From the NCBI RefSeq assembly GCF_010183535.1, contig NW_026526001.1:62001-126000 (forward strand): 64,000 bases of DNA, given 5' to 3'. Every line of letters starts with the position of its first letter. Position 1 is the stretch's first letter. The notes under the pieces are model-generated. The model did no database searches and was not told the DNA's origin. It was given only the letters and a program-made list of their open reading frames with translations. The stretch is from Caenorhabditis remanei (Eukaryota; Nematoda; Chromadorea; Rhabditida; Rhabditidae). Both the position numbers and the translations under genes were made by a program. Below are positions 50,795 through 62,200 of this stretch, in pieces.

Positions 50795-51890
50795 TTTAGA
50801 CTACCCCGTGCAATCCTTCGGTGGCAAAAAATACTTTGTGATTTCAACAACAAGTTGGGCAGGTTGTGAAGTTTTCGAGATGAGAATGATATCGTCGGCG
50901 AATCGTAGGTGTGTTAGGTTTCTGCCGTTTATTCTGATACCAGGGGAGTTATCGTAGTCTTCTTCGTGTCCTTTCAGTTGAGACCATGACATTCGGCTAA
51001 ATGCTGATTCGAGACAAGCAGAGAATAGATCTCTCTTCACTGTCGTTTCTCTTTTCCATGGAGTGTGGGCCAATGAATACTTCATTTCCTTTCCTTTCGC
51101 CGATTCTGGCATTAAAGTCTTCTATGATTATTTTATATCTACTCTTGCATGACTTGTACACATCTCCCAGATTTTCATAAAAATTTGAGTCTTCTTCTTC
51201 TTTGTAATCAGCGGTGGAGGCATAGACTTGAATGATAGCATAGACTTGAACTGATTCTTGTTCACTTCCAGTGTAATGTATCCGATACGATGACTCACTA
51301 TCTTTATCTCTTTTATTTTTGACATAAGTGATTTATTAATGATAAATCCTACTCCGCCAGATACAGAAGAGTCGTTGCGTTTTCCAAGTATTACGCCGGT
51401 TCCGTCCTGATTTGTCAGATGCACTTCTGCGGATCTTTTTGTCTCCGAGAGTCCAACAATGTCGTATTTAATGCGATTTGTCTCTTCGAGGAGTTCTGCA
51501 AGTCTGTTGTCTTTGGCGACCGACCTGTAGTTAAAAGTGCATAGAATGGGGAATGGTATCGCCTCTCTCGACGTGCTACTGCATCTACCGTAACAGTTGC
51601 AGAGGCCGAGTGCAGAGTACTGAGGCAGGTTTTGGTGCTGTTTTGAGCGGGTTGGGTGTCTCTAGTTACTTTACTATGGTCTGCTAAACCAATGCTAAAG
51701 CCGCCCGGTCACAGAGAGTATTCGACGCTACCTCTGACCTGCGTGAGACGTTGTACTTCTTGGCCAGATGTTTCACTCCCGGCGTGACGAACTCGCCGAG
51801 TTTGTAGAAGTGTAACATCTGTTGATCTTCTTTGCCGAGGCTCAGTACAGAAGAAGTATCTAGACATTATTCCATAAGTGATGTTTCCCT
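50795..51890 (-). mobile_element. RTE-like non-LTR retrotransposon fragment
   Basis: On the minus strand an endonuclease N-terminal part is readable (LCTFNYRSVAKDNRLAELLE, YDIVGLSETKRSAEVHLTN, then VSGGVGFIINKSLMSKIKEI). After a frame change come DFNARIGERKGNEV and then directly part of reverse transcriptase ([34 protein letters not shown]). The FADD box and the preceding motif resemble RTE-clade enzymes. Most of the RT fingers and palm are missing, there are several frame changes, and the frame ends at about 50801. It is a dead, internally deleted copy. The part above 51680 is only weakly assignable. Confidence 0.75.
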
Positions 51891-51891
51891 G

Positions 51892-52165
51892 ACGTTTTGT
51901 GGTTTCCATTATTCTGCATTTCTTTGTTTCGACACCACATTCATATTAAGAACTGACAGAGTAAACCAATCTAGTGCCATCCACAAGAAAACAGGTGCAT
52001 GACCTTTGTTGTAGACGCTGTTCATTTCTATAAGCTAGAATACAAACATGAATGTGGTTTCAGATAAACAATTTTCGATCGAAGAAGAGAATTTCGACTG
52101 AAAGCACATCAAAACGTATGTAATGTTTTGGAGAAACGTACAAATCAGAATATTAAACATAATAA
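51892..52165. repeat. About 275-bp repeat, copy 2
   Basis: Nearly identical to 44560-44835 (differences such as ACAACGCATTC versus ACACCACATTC). It lies next to the 5' end of the RTE-like fragment. It may be part of a larger dispersed element. Confidence 0.85.
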
Positions 52166-52742
52166 AACAAAACATTTAAATAAGAAAAGATTGGTATCTG
52201 GCCTAACTGATTTTTAACAGAAAACGAATGGAATATAATCTAAAAGACACAGATATTGGATTCTTACAAAGACAACGCGATTACTTGTTTGAAGATCATT
52301 ATTGCAGTTTAACTGTGGAATGGTGAATACAAAAAATCGGGGTTTTGAGTGAAAACAAATGTTTTTTTTAGCTGATATTAAATTTTTTTGCTTACTCCAA
52401 AGTCAGTTTTACACGTTCTGGTATCATCAGTACAAGTTTTTGATTTCCCAAAAATCTCCAAATTGCTCCGCTTTCTGGATTATTAATGTTTCAGTTTTTA
52501 ATTTCGTTACACTAAAGATGTTTTTTGTATTGATTTTCTGATAATTCCTTTTCAAAACTCTTTCTGCTTCTCTCGTTCTTTTGTTTCAAAATTGTCCTTT
52601 TCGTTTCCATCGTACAAAGACATTCCCACCTTTCGGCAAGGAAAATGCAAAAAAATCCCTCTCACATTCCCATCAAAAAAGTATTTTCTTTTCGTTGAAT
52701 ATTTTGAAACCCCCGATTCTCATTCTCTCTTTACAGGGGTAG
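52166..52742. other. Intergenic; 5' flank of the secreted-protein gene
   Basis: No supported gene. CTCTTTACAG at about 52730-52737 is a good acceptor just before the ATG at 52743. Confidence 0.35.
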
Positions 52743-53359
52743 ATGATGACCCGCTCTCTTATTTTCTTCTTCCTCGTTGTTCATATGATCCAGTCAGATC
52801 CAACTCGGATGTACTTGAAATTCATTTGTCATCCAGATATTCAAACATGGTGTGGTACTCTGATGGTTTATCTGATTGGTAAGTTAGTTTCTTTTTTAGC
52901 CATCCAGTCTTTTTCCTGGGCTTGTTCACTGCAACTGAAACTCAGCGAAGTTCAGGAAACCGGTTGAAGATTGAAACGTTTCAGGTTCACTGACGACATC
53001 TTGAAACATGAGAGTTTTTGCGTGAATGGAGTTGCCAAAGAGTTCTGGTACGAATTGTATTCAAAGGGAGACTACTCTCCGGTAAGAAATTGCAAATATG
53101 AACAAATCGAAATGCAGAACTGATTATAGCATTACGAATGGTTGTACAAGCTCAGCCACAACTGTACCTCTGATCAAAAAAATCGGTGCCTAGAACCTGA
53201 AGAACATAAACGTACTAAAACTGATGGAATGTAAGTTGAGAGTAATTGGGAAACAGAGTTATATCTGTGAATTATTTTTCCAGGCAATACGTCAATTTCA
53301 TTGAGGCCGTAATGAATGCCGGAGAGCAAGTGGATAACTGCACTCATCCAAACGGATAA
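52743..53359 (+). CDS. Small secreted Cys-containing protein
   Basis: Best in-frame model: 52743-52849, 52985-53081, 53130-53230, 53284-53359 (381 nt, 126 aa). It starts with a signal peptide (MMTRSLIFFFLVVHMIQS) and has Cys residues in FICHPDIQTW, HESFCVNGVAKEFWYELY, LSHNCTSDQKNRC and DNCTHPNG. AATAAA follows the stop by about 25 nt. The first donor is uncertain. The strong site TTG/GTAAGT at 52878 leaves the next exon out of frame with the signal peptide, whereas the weak site TG/GTGTGG at 52849 keeps it. If the strong site is used, a one-base indel has hit exon 1. Probably an extracellular protein of a nematode-specific family; function unknown. Confidence 0.55.
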
Positions 53360-53474
53360 AACGAACTTTACTTATTGAATAAACGTTTATGAGCATTAGT
53401 TATTGTGTTCAAACATGTTTTCAAACTCAAGTTTTGGAAATTACAGCTAAGTATTGATAAAAGGGATATTTGTA

Positions 53475-54610
53475 TCATGAAAATTGATTTTCGATCGAGT
53501 TTGTAGGAGTCAGAACCACCCTCATGCATTTTGATTTTGAATTGGAAGCAGCTGGAGTCGCATTGCTCTTTCTTGTCGCGGAGAGAGGGAATCTCGGTTC
53601 GAGCATAATGAAATCAGTTCTCAAGTTGTTAGGCTGTCCTAAAAATATCGGTTTGGTTGAATGCACTACATGTTTCATTTTCAAACTCACATTCAAGTCG
53701 CGGAGTCAGGCTTCCTTTCCACAAGCTTGGATTTCACCTGACGATGTTCCTCTTCTCTGTGTTTAAGACTTCCGTCATGTGAGCGAAGCATAGTCCTCGC
53801 AGCTTGAAGACGAGAATCGAGAAAACGTTTCTCTGTAAAAACTTGTTTAGGAAAAATAAATTATTTTTGTTTTTTCTGTAGCGAGTTCTCTTCTGGTTGA
53901 CGCTAGTATACGTTTCAATGGCCTTCTTCTTCTTTATTCTAGCTAAAGTGAACCTCATTGCGTTCTATCTCGAGTTTATCCATCTTGTTAGGAAGTGATT
54001 GAAAAGTTTCTTCGAGGTTTGTAATATCAAACCAACCATTCAAGTTGACTGTGATAGTTCCATCAAGATTGTTGATCACACGTTCAGCGGCTGAAATAAA
54101 ATAATCAAATTTTTCAATAACCAGGTACAAACTCACCAGATGTAGCTTCTGGACGTGCACAGTGTGATAGTGCGAATGGAAGTGAACGAGGATAAGAAAC
54201 TTAGGATTCATCCGAGTCGCCGCGACCTATTTCGACTTTACGACCGAAATCAGTTATTGATGCCTTTGAGTTCGTTATGGAGTATGGTCCGTTCGGTGTC
54301 AAATTGAAAAGCCAGATGATTCAAGTGTTCAGCCTGATTGGTCTTCTCACGGAATGCATTTTGTATACGTTCCTTCTCTGTCTTGGCAAGGCTCAAAGTT
54401 GCCTTCAACTCTTTCAATGCATTACCAGCAGATTTCATCCAATTTTTGCAACGATTCCAGTCAGCCTCCATATTGATGTTGTTGTACTTCACGGAGAGCA
54501 GAGTCCGTATTTCCTCTCCCCCAGTACAATTTTCCTCTCTCATTTTGGAAGGTATTGTTCCGATCTCCAATGTGCGGGCAACCACGGGATATCTCTTCAA
54601 CAACGACTAA
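53475..54610 (-). pseudogene. Decayed coiled-coil gene fragment
   Basis: Several minus-strand pieces look coding but cannot be joined. About 54603-54250 reads MREENCTGGEEIRTLLSVKY, NWMKSAGNALKELKATLSLA and KERIQNAFREKTNQAEHLN (heptad-like). After a TTTCAG acceptor, 54094-53939 reads AAERVINNLDGTITVNLNGW and FDITNLEETFQSLPNKMDKL. At 53835-53715 a frame reads KRFLDSRLQAARTMLRSHDG and HREEEHRQVKSKLVERK, and 53660-53475 reads QPNNLRTDFIMLEPRFPLSA. Charged helical composition is shared. Stops fall between the pieces in every splice combination I tried, so I treat it as a broken gene. No family is recognised. Confidence 0.4.
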
Positions 54611-55068
54611 GATTTGTGAAAAAAATGACAAAGGTTGATATATCGGTCATAATTACATTCAATAAGTTAATAACTTAAAGAATGAATGAAAACATAAGTT
54701 TGGACAACAGCACAATACAAACATTTCGGATAGTCCACTGGCACCCAATATCAATTTTTAGTCTTGTAGTCTTAAACATCATATGCTGACATGCAAAACA
54801 ACTATAATCCTGTTTTTTCCAATTTGCACACTGATAATCTGCTCTTGTCATGAACTTTATTGAACGTGTCACTAATCTTTATTCTATTGAAGTTTCTTGA
54901 AATCGGCTAAAGAGATTAGTGAAATGGCAATCAGTCAAAAACAGGGGACGATGACATGTTGTATTGTAATTCTCTAATCTGGTAAATAAATGTCAACGAC
55001 ATTATTTATCCACTAATTTCAAATAACATAACTGAGATGAAAAAAATGGAGAACAGTTTCAATGAGCA

Positions 55069-56300
55069 AGTTGATCTAACATGGAATGTACTCCGACTGC
55101 TCCCCCACAACTTGGGAGTTTATTGGCTCATTTGATAGATTCTGCGAAAAAAATGACCAATCCAGGAGCTTTTCCGGTGACTGGACCTAATTTTCAAGAT
55201 ATTGAGATTTTTAGAAAAAAGGATTTTTGGAAAAAAAAATTCAAATTTTTTTTCATTAATTTTTTTGTCCACAATGCAGCATGGAGAGCAAATAGGAAAT
55301 ACATGTAATAGATACATAATGTCTTCAGCTACAAAAAACTAAAATTTAAACTAAAAAATATTTTTCTAAAATGTTTGAATTTTTCTAAAAACTGAAGGCC
55401 TCCAAAAAAAACTTTTTTTTTAAACCATGAAGGTGTGAGTTTTCAACTCTAAAAAAAAGAACAACTCATTTTGTGTATTTTTTTCAAAAAAAATTAAGGG
55501 GTACCCGCGGTGAAAAAAAAAATACATTTTGTTGAAAATTTCGGTTTTTCAATATTTTGATGGGCATAGAAAATATGTCAGTTGATCTGTTTTAGCTTTG
55601 AAAATTTTGTTTAATTGTAAAAAACTAACAACCACGGACTTGTGAAACTTGTATCAAAAAGTTTTAATGTTTTCTCGAATTGGAAACTGATCAGAAAACA
55701 TTAAAACTTTTTGATGCAAATTTCACAAGTCCGTGGTTGTTAGTTTTTTACAATTAAACAAAATTTTCAAAGCTAAAACAGATCAACTGACATATTTTCT
55801 ATGCCCATCAAAATATTGAAAAACCGAAATTTTCAACAAAATGTATTTTTTTTTCACCGCGGGTACCCCTTAATTTTTTTTGAAAAAAATACACAAAATG
55901 AGTTGTTCTTTATTTTTAGAGTTGAAAACTCACACCTTCATGGTATTAAAAAAAAGTTTTTTTTGGAGGCCTTCAGTTTTTAGAAAAATTCAAACATTTT
56001 AGAAAAATATTTTTTAGTTTAAATTTTAGTTTTTTGTAGCTGAAGACATTATGTATCTATTACATGTATTTCCTATTTGCTCTCCATGCTGCATTGTGGA
56101 CAAAAAAATTAATGAAAAAAAATTTGAATTTTTTTTTCCAAAAATCCTTTTTTCTAAAAATCTCAATATCTTGAAAATTAGGTCCAGTCACCGGAAAAGC
56201 TCCTGGATTGGTCATTTTTTTCGCAGAATCTATCAAATGAGCCAATAAACTCGCAAGTTGTGGGGGAGCAGTCGGAGTACATTCCATGTAAGATCGAAAA
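55069..56300. mobile_element. Near-perfect 1.2-kb palindrome (foldback element)
   Basis: The left arm (55069-55670) from GATCTAACATGGAATGTACTCC through GATTCTGCGAAAAAAATGACC to GTTTTAATGTTTTCTCG is repeated almost base for base in reverse complement up to 56300. The centre is near 55683, and the spacer is only about 20 bp. Arm differences are single indels in poly-A runs and a few substitutions. A piece resembling GGGGTACCCGCGGTG also occurs in the 3918-4655 element (GCGGGTACCCCC). No ORF other than the palindromic shadows. Confidence 0.85.
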
Positions 56301-56324
56301 CTCCCAATCGTATTTTGGCAGTAA

Positions 56325-57290
56325 GTGAGCCATAACAACGTTGAATTACTGAATGTCACTCCTGCATCAACATTTTCTGAAATGCGGTCTTCCATAAAAC
56401 AAATTGCGATATCCCTCATCAATGATCCTCACAGTGAATCCCAGCGTAATCGGGGTCTTATTTTTCAAACTGATATTATTATAAACTTAAAAATGTCGGC
56501 GATTTCACGGCATGTGTGTCTGCGAGGTTTGCACCACCACAGTGCTCAAAGTTATTGTAACAATTCTTTCAAAAATCCTGTTTATCTGAGCAGAAGATGT
56601 ATTTGTTCCGGGTTAGTCCCAGATTTTCAATAATTTTCTGATTCCACTTCTGATTTCAAATCCGATACATTCTGAACCAGATCTATACACACGTCAATGG
56701 TTTCTAGAAGCAGTCATGAGTGATAATATAAGTTTCAGATGCATGTATATTTGGACCCATCAAACCGGAATTAATTAGAAAGACGAAGCGTGTTACTTGG
56801 TACCAGTGACACTTCAATAAACAAAGACTCAATAAAAATGCTCTAAAAATGGCAGGTCTTGATGTACCGCTGAATAAATTATGAACGAAATAAATAAAAA
56901 TGACGAATATTAGAGGAACAGTGTTTACTTTACAATTCAGCGTCGAATTTAAGGAAATAAGGAAGTAAGTTTTTAGGGCAGTCCAACTAAAAAGGACACG
57001 TCACAAAGTGTTTTAATTATTGTATCAAAACATCTGAACGGGTTCTAAAGTATCAATTTGTTGATGAATGAAAGAGACGTGAGTGGTTTTGCAGATTTTA
57101 AAATCTTGTAAGACCAAATTAAGTGAGAAACTCATTGGTTCGAATAATTGATGAAACGGCTAGAAGAATCCTGATACACAATAGTTCATTTTTATGTTAT
57201 ATTCATTGACAATAATGAGTATTTTGAATCAGAGATTCACAAAATCCCAACCATCTAGCTCGCCTTAAAGTTACCACGTTTTCCCAAATA
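56325..57290. repeat. Duplicated segment B, copy 1
   Basis: Contains GTCACTCCTGCATCAACATT, CTGAGCAGAAGATGTATTTG, CACACGTCAATGGTTTCTAG and CAATAAACAAAGACTCAATA, in the same order as 61185-62200 and, partly, 60260-60700. The order includes a terminal block AATCCCA(A/G)C...CTCGCCTTA. The open frames at 57255-57755 are not conserved in the other copies, so I do not call a gene. Confidence 0.6.
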
Positions 57291-58719
57291 GACATGAACT
57301 TCTGAGGACACTTGAGTAACGCGCATAGACAATTGGGTGGAACAAAAGAATGTGTGCATCGAGAAATTCAATTGAAATCTGGTGATAATACAACCTTGTT
57401 TTAGACTGAAAAAACCAGAACAAATCCTCAAGATGTCTTTTATTTCTGGCACATGTTTTTCGAAACTGTGCAACCCACCGCTCACGGTGGAACATTTTCG
57501 ATCGAAAGGGTACAACCTGCGAGATGCTGACAAAATTGGGCAGTGTGATCTTCTATTGTTAAATTTCATACAGCCGTTAGCATCCCCTAAGATGTTTTCT
57601 ATTTCAAATCGTGAATCTGACACTGGGATATTTGATTTCTTTGGTGGAAGAACTTTTGAGTGATTACTGAACCAAAAATTCTGTTTTTCTTCGATCATCT
57701 CCAACCTATAATTTTTGATAGGTGTATGTGAGAAATTGGAGAAGTGAATGAACAAAGTTCATGAAAGAAATAAACCAGACCTTGCAATTTACATGAGATC
57801 TTTCATTTTTGAACTGGAAGTTTGATCGAAGAAACCCGAAAAGAGCGATATCTGATGTGATAATATTGGTTTTGCCAAAAAACTGAACATATAAACAAGC
57901 ATTACATTTAAAGATTTCTAAAACTGTGAATGGCTAATTTCTCTTCAATCAGTTATCTCAAAAACATTAAGTTTTTGAAATATGTCAAAATAGAAACTAC
58001 TGGCAGGCTCTAATTCCTCGACTAAAAAAGAGCACATGACTCGGTGTGCTCGTGACAAAACACGTGTACTTTTGTAGTATAAAAAGCGTAGGAGAACTTT
58101 TCTATAAAATTTATAAAACTTTTTCCTAGTCTCGATTGCTATAAAAAATTGTTAATTATATTCCTCATTATAATGCGTAATGACAAATTTCACGATTGAA
58201 CAAAAATATTCTTATCAAAGTGATTGAGCGATTAAGGACAAGTTTATCCCAAATAATTTTTAACGTTTCAAATCAGAAAAACATCGAAGCAAGATACATC
58301 CATATTCACTTTTTAGACCAATTTTAATGCGTTCGTTGACTCTTCCCGATTCAAGGCTTTCCAAAACCGGGACCGTCCGTTTAAGTAAATCACCATAAAA
58401 CAATTTGAAATGAATCCTGTCAATAAGCCTTATTAAAAACGTATATTTTAAGGATTGTTTCTGGAGGTGCTGAAACGAGTGTAGCTTAACGTGTTGTTAA
58501 TAAATATCAAAATGGCTTTAGTTGAATAATGTCTTTTCCTTGAGGACTGATTCCAGAGTAACCAACATGAAGTTTCTGACTCGAACTCTCATTCTTCAGT
58601 TCCCCATCTTCATCATTCAAAAATTTTGTACTCAGAGCCTTTTATTTTTTTTACATTTATCATTTCAGATGATGTTTCATGTTTTTAGAATGCGGAGGTT
58701 GAAAACATCTACTGTTTTC
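57291..58719. other. Intergenic
   Basis: No gene supported by splice signals or homology. The frames at 57382-57663 (+) and 57271-57755 (-) overlap each other and lack support. Confidence 0.3.
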
Positions 58720-58920
58720 TGATCAGCCGGTAGATAATTTGTTTGTCTGTTTTATTGAAACTGCCATTTGAAACATCGATTAAAATTATGTTTACTCGGA
58801 GAAGTTTTGAATTCTATATGACTGAAAATTACAGGTTTCCTTGCTTTCAAGAAATATTAAAATGTAGTTTTAGTGTAGTTAAAAACCTTTTCTGAAAATT
58901 TGAAAATTGTTGTTGACTCA
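58720..58920. repeat. Duplicated segment C, copy 1
   Basis: ATAATTTGTTTGTCTGTTTTATT to GTAGTTTTAGTGTAGTTAAA is repeated at about 60060-60230 with about 80-85% agreement. Non-coding. Confidence 0.6.
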
Positions 58921-59394
58921 CAACACGAATGTTTCCAGTGATCTATTGCAATATGGAATTGATATATTCAGAAAACTGATTAAAGAAAATGCTGAATGAT
59001 TGTAGAGCTCTTCAATCCAAAAGCATTTGCATAACCCTTGATATTAAATCAGGAGCACTTCTTTATTAGAATGTATCAAGAACCTGTAAGACAGTATTTC
59101 TGAAATTGAGAGCTGGTTCTCAAGGAAAATATCTAAAAATGCATGTAACTTTTTGAATACAATCCTTTTAAAAATTGAGACAAATCATCTGTTTATTGAT
59201 TTTACTGTGGAAGTTCATGGAGTTAGTGTGGAAATATGCGTGGTCACCTAAATCATTGGAAAACTAAGAAAACGCTAATTCCAAATATATAATCAGTTTT
59301 TGCCCTTGTGGCCTGGTATTCAGAAAAAAGAGGTCAAAGTTTGGATCTCTAGTAAGTTATTTCCTGCCTTACGTACAAAAAATAATTGTGCGTG

Positions 59395-59750
59395 TAGGTG
59401 CTACTGAGACGGTGGGGCATGGAGAATGGTGTGGATTCGATTACCGGCCATGCGAAATTTTCTGCATTTTTTAAAGGAACTTCCAAGATGCTTTAATTAG
59501 GTCTGACTTGATCTTTTTAAGATTTGAGTATGCCAGTTTACTTGTGAAAAGAAAAAACTGAAAGAGTTTCTCAAAAAGATCATAACTTTTCGATCACCGA
59601 GTGAAGGACAAAATTATGAAATGTATTGAGAATAGGTTTTCTCAAACCTTGAAAAAATCAAGTCAAACCCAATAGATTATCTTGGAAGTTTCTTTTTTAT
59701 TTTCGCATGGGTACACCGCGTCACTACCTCGAATGATGAATAACAAATTC
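59395..59750. repeat. Inverted-repeat element, about 350 bp
   Basis: The left arm includes CCATGCGAAATTTTCTGC, AACTTCCAAGATGCTTTAAT and GACTTGATCTTTTTAAG. The right arm (59625-59750) has their reverse complements: CTTGAAAAAATCAAGTC, ATCTTGGAAGTTTC and TTTCGCATGG. The arms are diverged. No ORF. Confidence 0.65.
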
Positions 59751-60059
59751 ACTAGATTTCATCTTTCCCAATTTTCACAAATTTACATATAATGGACACC
59801 ACAAAACTTTTTTCTGAAACATCATGAATAACGGAGAAATGAATCACTTTAATAATCTTCAATCCAATCCATCATAAACTCCAAAATGGATCTCAAAAAT
59901 AGAAAAACATGAAAATAGATTAAACGGACAATTACAGATGCTCCAAACTCAAGCCTGCGGGTTTGCCTCCCATACAGGTCTCACGGTACACGTTACTAGT
60001 TTAAAAATATTTCCCGCTTCCTTCCATGTTCATTCTAGTTGTCATAAACATGTTGGCTG

Positions 60060-60700
60060 ATCAATAATTTGTTTGTCTGTTTTATTGGAATCGCAATTTG
60101 AAACACCGATTAAAATGATGTTTTTGAAAAAGTTTCGATTTCCTTCTGACTAAAAATTACAGGTTGGCTTGTTGATAAGTTCGTTGACAATGTAGTTTTA
60201 GTGTAGTTAAAAACCTTTTTTAAAAATTTGTTAATGTCACGGTAATCATCTCAATTATTTTCGAAATCCTGTTTTTCTGAGCGGAAGATATTTTTCTTCC
60301 GGGTCTTTTTTAGATTTGCTAGAATTTTCTGATTTTACTTCTGATTTCAAATCCGATACATTCTGAACAAGATTTATACACACGTCAATGGTACCTAAAA
60401 GCAGTCATGTGGCTCCGATGCGTGATGATATCAGTTTCAGATGTATATGTATTTGAATGTATCGACTCGGAATTAATTAGAAAGACTGAAGCGTGCACCT
60501 CGGTACCAGTTGCGTGACATTTCAATAAACAATGACTCAATGAAATTTTTCCATAAATGACAGATCTTGATGTCCCGCTGAATTAATAATAAGTAAAAGA
60601 AAGAAACATGACGAACGTCAGTGGGATAATGTTTACTCACAAACTCAGCTTTGAGTTGAATGAAATAAAGAGATATTCAACATGGAAACACTTTTCAGAT
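60060..60700. repeat. Duplicated segments C (copy 2) and B (copy 2, partial)
   Basis: 60060-60230 matches 58720-58920. 60260-60640 matches segment B: GTTTTTCTGAGCGGAAGAT, CACACGTCAATGGTACCTA and CAATAAACAATGACTCAAT. B and C are joined here but separated by 1.4 kb in the first occurrence, so this is a rearranged duplication. Confidence 0.6.
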
Positions 60701-60859
60701 CAATCGACAAGACAAAAGTTCCCGATTGCGTTTTTGTTTTGTTAACTTTACCATGTGTGACCAATATAACTTATTTCTCGATATTTTTTGGAAAAAACTC
60801 ACAATTTTTGAGGTTTTTTTCCAAGCGGAAGATGTCTTGTTAAGTTATTTACTAGAATA

Positions 60860-61200
60860 ATTCAAGATTTTTGTGACTCAGTTAATGTCATCAAATCATT
60901 CTAATCCACCGACTTATTGCTGTTTTTCCCAGCCTGGTACATCAGCTTATCAAGATTTTCAGATATAATCGAAAATTCAGCTTTAGTGATTAATTGAGTA
61001 CATTGTGATTAAATTAAAAATCTGAAAATCCACATCTGTATGGATCTTGTGCTTAGTATTGCGTAGAACAAGAAGTGTAAACAATTTTGAACATCTGAAG
61101 ATCTTGATAAGCTGATGTACCAGGCAGGGAAGAACAGAAATAAGTCGGTGGATTAGAATGATTTGATGACATTAAGTGAGTCACAACAATCTTGGATTAC
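60860..61200. mobile_element. Hairpin MITE, about 340 bp
   Basis: The left arm (about 60862-60965: TGTGACTCAGTTAATGTCATC, CATTCTAATCCACCGACTTAT, GTACATCAGCTTATCAAGAT) returns in reverse complement at about 61095-61195. The centre is AT-rich and non-coding. Located just before segment B copy 3. Confidence 0.75.
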
Positions 61201-62200
61201 GGTATGTCACTCCTGCATAACCATTTTCTGAAATACGATCTTCCAATCATTAGAAAAAAGGATTGCGGTATCTCTCGTTAGTGATTTCACAATCTCAGCA
61301 TAATCGTGGTCTAATCTCAGCATAATCGTGGTCGAATTGTCAGGATATCAAACTTTAAAAACGTAGACAGACTTACTTGGGTTGTATGTCCTCGCGGTTC
61401 ATTTCACCATTGTTTTTAATTCTTTCCGAAATCCTGTTTATCTGAGTAAACGATGTATTTCTTCCGGGTTTGTCTCAGATTTCCTAGAATTCTCTGACTC
61501 CACTTCTGATTTAAAATCCGATACATTCTGAACCAGATTTTTACACACGTCAATGGTTCCTAGAAGCAGTCATGAGGCTTGATACGTGATCATTTCAATC
61601 TCTTGAAAACTGTCACGTAGAATAATCCTCATGTGGCTCGATGCAGAATGATATTAGTTTCAGATGTTTATGTATTTGAACGCATCGACTTGAAATTAAT
61701 TAGAAAGAGAAACGCGTGTTGCTGGGTACCAGTTGCATGGAATTTCAATAAACAATGACTCAATAAAAATGTCCGAAAAGTGACAGATCTTGATGTTCCG
61801 ATGAATTAATTATGAATGAAATAAGAGAAAATGATGAAAATTAAAAGAAAGAAGAACAGGCCACATACATTTGGTCAGAAATTTCCACCAAGAACGCAAA
61901 AAAACGCCAAAATTGTACAAAAATGTCTGTATTGGTTGAAAAGTAAGAAATTTGTAGATGAATTAAAGCGACGGGAGTGCGTCGCAAGTTTTGAAACCTT
62001 ATAAAACCGAATTATGCGGGAATAACTTATCACAGACTTCAATAATCGATAAAACAACTGGAATATTACACAACTATTAACATTTCTATTTAATGCGGAA
62101 TTCATTGACAACTGATTCGTATTTTGCGTCAGTGATTCACAAAATCCCAGCGTTCCAACTCGCCTTACTGTCTTCAAGTTTTCCTAAATTGATTTAAACA
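61201..62200. repeat. Duplicated segment B, copy 3
   Basis: The longest match to 56325-57290: GTCACTCCTGCATAACCATT, CTGAGTAAACGATGTATTTC, CACACGTCAATGGTTCCTAG, CAATAAACAATGACTCAATA and the terminal block AAAATCCCAGCG...CTCGCCTTA. Inside it AATCTCAGCATAATCGTGGTC is tandemly doubled at about 61302-61335. No conserved reading frame. Confidence 0.6.

Noticed and set aside
57255..57755. 166-codon minus-strand ORF
   Set aside because: Overlaps an equally open plus-strand frame, has no splice signals, and is not conserved in the other duplicated copy at 61.9-62.2 kb.
59285..59445. Possible tRNA because of a GATTCGATT phrase
   Set aside because: No matching acceptor stem, anticodon arm or A box could be laid out around it.
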